In this document: positions 44,403-51,859 of the stretch, in pieces
How positions within the stretch are numbered: the first letter of the stretch is position 1
Layout of the letters: each line of letters opens with the position of its first letter
NCBI GenBank assembly: GCA_025934695.1
Contig: JAICWS010000003.1
Coordinates: 186,001-250,000, forward strand
DNA length: 64,000 bases
Origin: Alphaproteobacteria bacterium
Lineage (GTDB): Bacteria > Pseudomonadota > Alphaproteobacteria > Micavibrionales > UBA2020
Direction of reading: 5' to 3'
Position numbers and translations under genes: made by a program
The notes under the pieces: model-generated
Seen by the model: only the letters and a program-made list of their open reading frames with translations
The model's database searches: none
What the model was told of the DNA's origin: nothing

Positions 44403-45446
44403 TTAGTGAATCGCGAAAGTAACGGTAGCGAGCCGGTTCACGTAGTCCACAGGCAGCCTCTGGTCGAGCGCGATCTTCATCGTTGCGAGGCCGTTGCCGG
44501 CGTTTGCGCCGTCGGCAAGCGGCGATTCCATGGCGATCACGCGGCCCGTATAGGGCGTGCGCGCGCCGAACACCGACACGGTCGCGACCGTGGAAGGGCC
44601 GATGCGCTTGCCCTGTGCGGGATCAAGCTGCGCCACCACCCAGGGCTTCGCGTCGACCGGCATCAGCGAGAGGAGCTTCGCGCCGGACGAAACGCTTTCG
44701 CCGCTCGCGACCTCTGTTTTCGAGATATAGCAGTTGCAGGGGCTTAAGACACTGGAAGCCGCGCCCGTGGGACCGGTGATCGTGCCGATCACCTGGTTCT
44801 GCTTCACGAAAGCAAGATCAGGGTCGAGTGCCGAGTGGAAGAAGCCCGGCGCCTGCGCGCGCACCGCAACGGCGGGACCGGCGATGGCCGCGTTGTCGGC
44901 GCGCACGAGGAACATGCTGCTATAGAGGTTCTGGCCGATGAAGGCCGTGATGAGAAAGCCCAGAAGCGCCACGATCGCAAGACCCGGCAATTGGCGGCGG
45001 AACGTGGCGGGCGCCGCGTTCTTGTTGGCCGAGGCCGGCACCTTGGTGAAATTGTTGCGCGACGCGACGTTCAGGATGCTGCCCGCCGTGACGACATCGC
45101 CCGCGATGAACGACTTGACGAACTGGTTAAGGAACGACGTCTGGCGCGCCGTCAGATTGACGAAGCGGCAGCCGACGATCCCCTTGTTGGCGACATAGTG
45201 GCGCACTTCCGCGTCGAGCGGAAGGGTGAACGAGAAAGCGTCGAACGGCATCTTCAGCTCAATGCGCAGGATCTTGCCCTTCGGGATTTCCTTGTTGACG
45301 CCGCTCAGCGAGATGCCGCCGGTGGAGAGATCCCTGACGTCGAATTCTTTGCCGTCCAGCAGGGCGCGCGAGGGAACGGTGAAGCGGACGAACTGCCGCT
45401 GGGTTTCCGACTCGTGGGTTACCTGAAGACTGGGGTTCACGTTCAT
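44403..45446 (-). CDS. alg44: Alginate polymerase c-di-GMP receptor Alg44
   Basis: A 347-residue protein with an N-terminal PilZ domain that binds c-di-GMP: RQFVR (Arg17, Arg21) and DLSTGG (39-44) are present. A transmembrane helix lies at about 153-178 and a periplasmic HlyD-like domain follows. It activates Alg8 when c-di-GMP is bound. The ATG at 45446 has AGGAG upstream. First gene of the alg44-algA-K-E-C-L unit, divergent from the cupin gene. Confidence 0.94.
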   Translation of the reverse strand: MNVNPSLQVTHESETQRQFVRFTVPSRALLDGKEFDVRDLSTGGISLSGVNKEIPKGKILRIELKMPFDAFSFTLPLDAEVRHYVANKGIVGCRFVNLTARQTSFLNQFVKSFIAGDVVTAGSILNVASRNNFTKVPASANKNAAPATFRRQLPGLAIVALLGFLITAFIGQNLYSSMFLVRADNAAIAGPAVAVRAQAPGFFHSALDPDLAFVKQNQVIGTITGPTGAASSVLSPCNCYISKTEVASGESVSSGAKLLSLMPVDAKPWVVAQLDPAQGKRIGPSTVATVSVFGARTPYTGRVIAMESPLADGANAGNGLATMKIALDQRLPVDYVNRLATVTFAIH

Positions 45447-45539
45447 TGTAATCTCCTGTTTTTTCCCGATGTGGAAAAAATAACGGGCGACTCGCGACTT
45501 CAGCAACTTTTTAATTTGCTGCAACCGCAAAAAAATTTG

Positions 45540-45564
45540 GGAACCCCTTTCATGTGCCCGAGTT
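45540..45564 (+). promoter_or_regulatory. ECF-sigma-like promoter candidate upstream of the cupin gene
   Basis: AAAAAAATTTG, then GGAAC (45540-45544), 16 bp, AGTT (45561-45564). The sequence context matches the candidate at 32622-32646. Predicted start about 30 bp before the ATG at 45602. Confidence 0.45.
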
Positions 45565-45601
45565 GGGCGGGACCAAGAAGAAACGCATCAGGAGGAGCAG
45601 T

Positions 45602-46099
45602 ATGAATACACCCACAGCAGCAATGCCCCTAAAGGCTGAGCCGCATCACGGCTATCGCGTCGACGATCAGGACGCGCGCCCGTGGGGCCACTATATAGTG
45701 ACCGCCGTCGGCAAGACGCCGCGCGGCGAGGAATACTGCGAAAAGCAGATCGTCATCAAGCCGTGGAATATCCTGTCGCTGCAGTCGCATGAGCTGCGGC
45801 GCGAGACCTGGACGGTGCGCAAGGGCACGCTGACCGCGCTCGTCGACGGCTGCCGTATCGATGCCGTTGCTGGGGAAACCATCGATGTGCCGGCGCGCGC
45901 CGTGCACTGCATGGCGAACCTTTCGGACGAGGCCTGCATCGTCCACGAGAGGCAGGAAGGCATCTGCCGCGAGGAGGACATCCGCCGCTATGTCGACGCC
46001 TATAACCGCACCACCGAAAACTCGCCCCTCGCCGCCTCTTCCGTGGCGCTTTACGGCCAGATGCTGGTCGAGATCGGGAAGGAGCGCGATGCGCATTAA
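45602..46099 (+). CDS. Stand-alone cupin, phosphomannose isomerase type II-like domain
   Basis: A 165-residue cupin matching the C-terminal PMI domain of fused AlgA/ManC proteins. ARPWGHYIV, LSLQSHELRRETWTV and VPARAVHCMAN give the metal ligands Gln61, His63, Glu68 and His102. It would supply mannose-6-P from fructose-6-P. It lies divergent from alg44, upstream of pgi, so the split AlgA and its precursor supply sit together. AGGAGGAGC precedes the ATG. Confidence 0.8.
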   Translation: MNTPTAAMPLKAEPHHGYRVDDQDARPWGHYIVTAVGKTPRGEEYCEKQIVIKPWNILSLQSHELRRETWTVRKGTLTALVDGCRIDAVAGETIDVPARAVHCMANLSDEACIVHERQEGICREEDIRRYVDAYNRTTENSPLAASSVALYGQMLVEIGKERDAH

Positions 46100-46586
46100 A
46101 ACGGCACTTTTCGCACTCATCGCCCTGCTGGCGCTGGCGCCGCACAGCGCCTTCGCCCAGGCCAAAAACACCTTCGACCTGACCCGGGCGCCGCAGTACC
46201 AAGTGTATTCGGCGCCCGAGACAGATCTGCCGATCCATATCAAGCCCGGCAAATACCAGACCGTACCTATTCCGGAGGAGCTGGGCACGGCGGTGGTGGA
46301 TGATGGCGCCTCGAAGATCACCGCCGTTCCTTACGCGAACAAGCAGGTCGCCCTCTATCCGCATGGCGAGGGCGCGGCGCACGTCACGCTTTACGGCAAG
46401 AACGGCAAGGTGCTGATGGCGCGCTATGTCGTCGTCGCGACGCCGGAAGTGAAGTACATCCGCCTGCACCGCATCTGCAAGAAGGGCCAGACCGGACAAT
46501 GCGAGAAGACGGACGTCTATTACTGCCCCAATCTTTGCTATGAGTCCCGCGTCATCAACCCGCAGGACATGATGGTTTCCAAGTAA
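46089..46586 (+). CDS. Secreted protein with secretin/pilus N-terminal-like domain
   Basis: A 165-residue protein overlapping the cupin gene by 11 bp. Signal peptide ends in SAFAQAK. IHIKPGKYQTVPIPEEL, then AVVDD and HVTLYGKNGKVLMARYVVV resemble the N-terminal region found in CpaC-type secretins (pilus formation N-terminal domain). Four cysteines in the C-terminal 30 residues (KKGQTGQCEKT to CPNLCYE) may form disulfides. It is periplasmic, but its role in an alginate locus is unclear. No secretin channel is present. Confidence 0.65.
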   Translation: MRIKTALFALIALLALAPHSAFAQAKNTFDLTRAPQYQVYSAPETDLPIHIKPGKYQTVPIPEELGTAVVDDGASKITAVPYANKQVALYPHGEGAAHVTLYGKNGKVLMARYVVVATPEVKYIRLHRICKKGQTGQCEKTDVYYCPNLCYESRVINPQDMMVSK

Positions 46587-46598
46587 GAGGATAAATCC

Positions 46599-48200
46599 AT
46601 GGACGACGTAACGCAGCTGGCCGCCTGGCAAGCGCTCGACGCCGCGCGCCGCGCGACCCCCGCCCTGAAAGACATGTTCCGCGACGACCCGGAGCGTTTT
46701 GCGAAATTTTCGGTACGCCTGCCCGGCCTGCTGGCCGATTTCTCGAAAAACCCCGTGACCGACGAGGTACGGCATTTGCTGGTCCGGCTTGCCGAGGAAG
46801 CGGGACTGGATGAAAAGCGCCGCGCCTTCTTCGCCGGCGAGAATGTCAATTCCACGGAGGACCGCCCCGCCCTGCACATGGCCCTGCGCGCGCCCGCGCA
46901 GTCCGTCCTGAAGGCGGGCGGCCAAAACGTCGTGCCCGAGGTGCACCAGACGCTGAACCGCATGCGCAGTTTTGCAGAAGCCGTGCGCTCGGGCGCATGG
47001 CACGGCCATGGCGGCCAGGAAATCACCGACATCGTCAATATTGGAATCGGCGGGTCGCACCTGGGTCCGCAACTGGCGACGGAAGCCTTGTCGTTTTATC
47101 ACCATCCGCGCCTTTCCTGCCATTATGTATCGAACGCGGATGCGTCGGACCTGGCACGGGTGCTCGCGCGCCTCTCGCCCGAAAGCACGCTGTTCATCGT
47201 CGCCTCGAAAACCTTTACCACCGCCGAGACCATGCTGAACGCCCATATCGCGCGCGATTGGGTCTTGTCGCATTACAAAGGCGATATGGAGGCCGTGAGC
47301 CGGCATTTCGCCGCCGCATCGACAAACGGGGCAGCAGTGCGCGATTTCGGCATCGCGGCGCACAATATGTTTCCTTTCGCGGACTGGGTCGGCGGACGCT
47401 ACAGCGTCTGGTCGGCCATCGGGCTGTCGACCATGATCATGGCGGGACCGGAGCGGTTCAGCGACATGCTGGCCGGCGCGAACGAAATGGACGCGCATTT
47501 CCGCACCGCGCCCTTTGAAGCCAACCTGCCCGTCATGCTGGCGCTGATCGGCATCTGGCACAGGAATTTCATGGGCTATGCCGCGCAGGCGGTCATTCCC
47601 TATCACGCGGTGCTGCGGCGCCTGCCCGCTTACCTGCAGCAGCTCGACATGGAGAGCAACGGCAAGTCGGTGACCAAAGGCGGCCATCCCGTCGCCACCG
47701 CGACCGGACCTTTGGTCTTCGGCGAGCCGGGGACGGATGCGCAGCATGTCTTCTTCCAGTGGCTGCACCAGGGCACGGATATCGCGCCGGTCGATTTCGT
47801 GGCCGCCGTCGATACGGAATTCGAAACCCCGCCCCAGCAGAAGATGCTGCTGGCCAACCTTTTGGCGCAGGCCGAAGCGCTGATGGAAGGCAACGGCGAG
47901 ACGGCCGCCCACAAGCATCACCCCGGCAACCGCCCCTCGACCATACTGCTCTTCGACCGGCTGGACGCGCAGTCGCTGGGCATGCTGATGGCGCTTTACG
48001 AGCACAAGGTCTTCGTGCAGGGCGCGATCTGGAACGTGAACAGCTTCGATCAGTGGGGCGTCAACCTCGGCAAGGCCATGGCGAAAACGCTCGAGCTGGA
48101 AATGGAAGCTGGCGTCGCGGGCCCGCATGATTCCTCGACGCGCGGGCTGCTCACCCACATCATCGCAAAAACCGGCGAACGGCTGCAGGAAGCCGCCTGA
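46599..48200 (+). CDS. pgi: Glucose-6-phosphate isomerase
   Basis: A 533-residue enzyme interconverting glucose-6-P and fructose-6-P. VNIGIGGSHLGP, SKTFTTAETM and GVNLGK-like QWGVNLGKAMA are the expected blocks. Here it would feed fructose-6-P to the PMI-like cupin and so to alginate. It lies 12 bp after the secretin-like gene and converges on the epimerase gene 4 bp away. Confidence 0.95.
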   Translation: MDDVTQLAAWQALDAARRATPALKDMFRDDPERFAKFSVRLPGLLADFSKNPVTDEVRHLLVRLAEEAGLDEKRRAFFAGENVNSTEDRPALHMALRAPAQSVLKAGGQNVVPEVHQTLNRMRSFAEAVRSGAWHGHGGQEITDIVNIGIGGSHLGPQLATEALSFYHHPRLSCHYVSNADASDLARVLARLSPESTLFIVASKTFTTAETMLNAHIARDWVLSHYKGDMEAVSRHFAAASTNGAAVRDFGIAAHNMFPFADWVGGRYSVWSAIGLSTMIMAGPERFSDMLAGANEMDAHFRTAPFEANLPVMLALIGIWHRNFMGYAAQAVIPYHAVLRRLPAYLQQLDMESNGKSVTKGGHPVATATGPLVFGEPGTDAQHVFFQWLHQGTDIAPVDFVAAVDTEFETPPQQKMLLANLLAQAEALMEGNGETAAHKHHPGNRPSTILLFDRLDAQSLGMLMALYEHKVFVQGAIWNVNSFDQWGVNLGKAMAKTLELEMEAGVAGPHDSSTRGLLTHIIAKTGERLQEAA

Positions 48201-48204
48201 AGCG

Positions 48205-51200
48205 TTAAGCGACCAGATAGCCCCCCGACAGCATCGTGGCGGGGTCGAAGCTGGACGTTCCCTGTAACAGCACGAGATTGACGAAGTGCGCGCCATTGGC
48301 GGCGCCGTCCGCATCGACGGACAGGATGGTGCCCGTAGCCGTTTTTGTCGCGTGCAGGAAATCCGTGATATTGTCCCCCGGCTGGTAGCTGATGATATTT
48401 GAAATGTCGATCTTGTCGCCGTTCCCGGTGTGGAAGTCGGTGATGGTGTTGAGGTTTCCGCTCACGGTTGTGAACTGGAACACGTCGGCCCCGCCGCCGC
48501 CCGTCATGGTGGCGGTGCCAGCGCCCGCGACCAGCAGGTCGCTGCCGTTGTCGCCAAAGAGCGTGTCATTCCCGGTCCCGGCATACAGCGTGTCGTTGTC
48601 GTCATTGCCGTGCAGCAGGTTGTTGCCCGTCCCCGCATAAAGAACGTCATCGCCCGTGTTGCCCGACAGCGTGTCGTTCCCGTCATCGCCGTAGACCGTA
48701 TCATTGCCGCTGCCGGCGCTGATCGTATCGTTGCCGCCGAGACCGTGGATCGTATCGTTCCCGCTGCCGCTGGTGATGATGTCGTCGCCATCGGTGCCCG
48801 CGGTGCCCGTGATCGGCACCTTGACCGAGATGGAGACGGTTCCGGTCGCAGAGGCGCCGCTGCTGTCCTGCAGCGTATAGGTGAAGCTGTCGCTGCCCGT
48901 GAAGCCCGTGACGGGCGTATAGGTGAAGTCCCCCGCCGCCGTCAGCGCCACGCTGCCGCCGGCCGCCGTCACGAGGTTGGCCGCCACGGTGGAAAGGGCA
49001 AGCCCTTCGGGTGACATGTCGGCGCCGCTGCCATTGTCGGTCAGCACGTTGCCGTGAAGCACCTGGTTTTCGGTATCGGCGAAGGAGTCGGGTTCGGCGA
49101 CGGGCGGGCCGCTGGTCGGCGGCGGCGTCACGGTCACCGCGTAGCCCGCGGGGAAGAGCGTGACGAGATTGTGCGTCACATCGAAGGATGCCGCGCTGAC
49201 GCCCGTGAGATCTTCAAGAGCAACAGGCGCCGCCGGTCCCGCCGCGCCGTCGGGATCGAAGGAGACGATGGTATCGGCGCCGACTTGAGCGATCGTTATA
49301 TAACCCGCCCCTACCGCATCTGTTCCCGTATAACCGTCGGCCCGCAACAGGGCGCTGACGTCGAGGATGTCGCCGCCCGCGCCGGTCTGGAAGTCAGTGA
49401 TTGTGTCGACGATATGCGACGCGGTGCCTGCCTCGACCGCCTTGACGTCGTTGAGTTCGCCGGGATGGACGTAGAAGGTGTCGCTGCCTGCGCCGCCCGT
49501 CAGCGTATCGCTGCCGCCCCCGCCGACGATGACATCGTTGCCAGCCCCGCCAGAGAGCGTATCGTTGGCCGTGGTCCCGGTGATGATATTGTTCTGGCCG
49601 TCGCCCGTCACGGTCACGCCGGGGCCGCCGAAAATCGTGAGATCAGCCAGATCGCGCACCGGATAATTTCCCGGGTTTTCGAGGATGTGCGTCTGGCCCA
49701 TGTCGAGATCGATGAAGTTGGACAGGCGATCGCCTGCGACCTCCTGCGAATCCGGCGCCAGATGCCAGGGATCGGTCGTCCAGGATGATGACCAGCCGGG
49801 CGTTGACGAAGGTTCGTCGGCGCGCATCGGTAGGTCGGCATAATTGACCGCCAGATGGATGTTGGAATAGGCGAGCGCCATCTTCTCCTGCGCATCGTCA
49901 ACGTGGGCGAGGCCCAAGTCCTCCTTGGCGATGGTCGCCTGCGTATAGCCCGCGGCGGTCGCGCCCGTCGTGTTGAAATTGCCTGTTTCCATCAAGTAGA
50001 ACTGGATATTCGGATCCACGTTCTTCTCGAGGTAATTGAAGACGGCCAGCGTTTCATTGATGTAACGCTGTTCGGCGGCGGCGCGGCTTGCCTCGGATGA
50101 TCCGCCACCCAACTGGTTGGCCTCGGCCTCGCCCTGCGACCAGATGACGATCGGCGTCACGGGACCTTGCGTGGCCAGTTCGGCAAGCTGGTGCTGCATC
50201 TGGTCCGCGGCCGCCAGCAGCGCGGGACCGGCCTTGTTTTCGACCGGATACCACCAGACCTTGGACGGATCCTGGCTCGTGCCGCCACGGTCGCCATCGA
50301 CGGTCGAATCCCCCACCGCCATATTCGCAAGGGTAACGACCTGCGCGTAATTCGTCTGCTGCCGCAGGCCGGTTTCAATGTGGGAAATGCCGGTGCCGTT
50401 GTCGACGGGGTTCGTGGTGATCATCAGCTCCGCATTCGACTGGCCGAGCAGCGGCGCATAGAGCGTCTTCGGCGCGTTCGGGTCGGTGGAGGGCGTCAGG
50501 CTGGAAAGCGCGGGTTCGGTGAAGGTCGAATGGGAGCCGGAAAGAATCGGCATATCCTGGTTCGTGCCGTAGATGGTATTGTCGGAGACCGTCGTATTAT
50601 CCGTGCTGCCGTCCGCCGCCTCTTCCACACTGGCGCCGGCGCGCACCGGACCGAAGTCGTCGATAGTGTTGTTGGTAATCTGGGTGCCCGTCGTTGTGTA
50701 TATCTGGCCGGAGACACCCGTCGTGTCGTTATAGGATTCGACGCGGATTTCGGCGTATTCGCCGTTCTTCTTCTGCGAGTCGTCGAAAATATGGCTGTTC
50801 TCGATGATGCTGCCCGTGCTGCCCATGATATGGACGCCCTGTTGCCCATTGTCATGGATCGAGACGCCGTTCAGCGTGACGGTATTGGCCTTGTTGATCT
50901 GTACGCCGTCGAGCGCGTTGGCATAAACGCTGCCGCCGTTGATCGTGATGTTCTGCGGCACCGGGATATTGTCGCTGCCGCGCTGCACCATAATGCCCTC
51001 GCCGCCGTTGCCATAGGCGGTGCAATTCGTCAGCGTATCATCATGCGAGGAGGTGACGATGTTGAAACCGTGGCGGCCGTTGCCGTAGGCTGTGTCGTTG
51101 GAAAGATGGGCGCCGATCTGGAAATCCAGCGTGAATCCGTCAAGCCCGTTGCCGTGGCTGACGCAGTTGGTGATGGAAAGATTGGTCGTTTCCTCATGTG

Positions 51201-51666
51201 GGTCGAAACCATAGCCCGAGCAGTTCTTTATTTCGACATGGTCAAGCGTGATATTCGTGTCGGTCCCCGGGCCGCCGGGCGTGACGCCATTGAACCAGCC
51301 GTCGATCTTGCCGCTGGACTGATTGGCGCGGTTGCCGTCGACGGTCAGGTCATGCATGCCGATGTCGTGATTCTGCACGCCCGCCTGGTCGCGGAAGATA
51401 CCGGAGAGACTATGGTTGTAATTATCAGCCAGCTTGACCGTCGTCGCGCCCATGCCGTCGCCGTAGACGGTGATATTGTCGTAAAGCATGATCGCCCCGT
51501 GCGAGGCCGTGCCGTCGCCGGTGACAATATAAGTCCCCGCCGGGATATAGACCTGCCCGCCGCCCGCCGCATGGGCCGCATTGACCGCCGCCTGGATGGC
51601 AGAAGTGTCGTTCGCGACGCCATCGCCTTTGGCGCCATAATCCTTGACGTTGAATATGCCGCTCAT
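48205..51666 (-). CDS. Secreted mannuronan C5-epimerase fused to an SGNH/SASA esterase, with RTX repeats
   Basis: A 1153-residue protein. Residues 1-385 form an AlgE-type epimerase A-module: FNVKDYGAKGDG start, catalytic YGFDPHEE (Tyr152, Asp155, His157) and GRHGFNIV (Arg198). Residues 400-650 are a SASA/SGNH carbohydrate-esterase domain: GQSN (408-411, Ser410), WSQGE (509-513) and DPWHL (Asp632, His635). An RTX block (about 685-720), a cadherin-like VCBS-type module (about 865-975) and a second RTX block (about 985-1080) follow, then a type I secretion tail. From memory, Pseudomonas syringae PsmE has this combination. It converges on pgi. Confidence 0.9.
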   Translation of the reverse strand: MSGIFNVKDYGAKGDGVANDTSAIQAAVNAAHAAGGGQVYIPAGTYIVTGDGTASHGAIMLYDNITVYGDGMGATTVKLADNYNHSLSGIFRDQAGVQNHDIGMHDLTVDGNRANQSSGKIDGWFNGVTPGGPGTDTNITLDHVEIKNCSGYGFDPHEETTNLSITNCVSHGNGLDGFTLDFQIGAHLSNDTAYGNGRHGFNIVTSSHDDTLTNCTAYGNGGEGIMVQRGSDNIPVPQNITINGGSVYANALDGVQINKANTVTLNGVSIHDNGQQGVHIMGSTGSIIENSHIFDDSQKKNGEYAEIRVESYNDTTGVSGQIYTTTGTQITNNTIDDFGPVRAGASVEEAADGSTDNTTVSDNTIYGTNQDMPILSGSHSTFTEPALSSLTPSTDPNAPKTLYAPLLGQSNAELMITTNPVDNGTGISHIETGLRQQTNYAQVVTLANMAVGDSTVDGDRGGTSQDPSKVWWYPVENKAGPALLAAADQMQHQLAELATQGPVTPIVIWSQGEAEANQLGGGSSEASRAAAEQRYINETLAVFNYLEKNVDPNIQFYLMETGNFNTTGATAAGYTQATIAKEDLGLAHVDDAQEKMALAYSNIHLAVNYADLPMRADEPSSTPGWSSSWTTDPWHLAPDSQEVAGDRLSNFIDLDMGQTHILENPGNYPVRDLADLTIFGGPGVTVTGDGQNNIITGTTANDTLSGGAGNDVIVGGGGSDTLTGGAGSDTFYVHPGELNDVKAVEAGTASHIVDTITDFQTGAGGDILDVSALLRADGYTGTDAVGAGYITIAQVGADTIVSFDPDGAAGPAAPVALEDLTGVSAASFDVTHNLVTLFPAGYAVTVTPPPTSGPPVAEPDSFADTENQVLHGNVLTDNGSGADMSPEGLALSTVAANLVTAAGGSVALTAAGDFTYTPVTGFTGSDSFTYTLQDSSGASATGTVSISVKVPITGTAGTDGDDIITSGSGNDTIHGLGGNDTISAGSGNDTVYGDDGNDTLSGNTGDDVLYAGTGNNLLHGNDDNDTLYAGTGNDTLFGDNGSDLLVAGAGTATMTGGGGADVFQFTTVSGNLNTITDFHTGNGDKIDISNIISYQPGDNITDFLHATKTATGTILSVDADGAANGAHFVNLVLLQGTSSFDPATMLSGGYLVA

Positions 51667-51859
51667 GAGGGACCGCTCCGTTCAACCGTTAATTCAGGCA
51701 CAGCCACCCGTTAACTAGCCGTAGCTGTTTACGTTCCGGATGGTGCACCCCCCGTACGCCTTTTGCGCCGCCCCTGTCCCTTTTGAACGCCGGAACAACT
51801 ATCGCCGAAGGCCAGTTGTATCTCGAGTTCAAATCAAACCACGTCACAGGGAGCTACAA

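Noticed and set aside
45756-48314. Long minus-strand frame (852 codons) opposite pgi
   Set aside because: pgi on the plus strand has all family motifs; the antisense frame is a high-GC shadow.
50167-51714. Plus-strand frame (515 codons) opposite the C5-epimerase
   Set aside because: The epimerase on the minus strand is unmistakable; the shadow has no recognisable domain.
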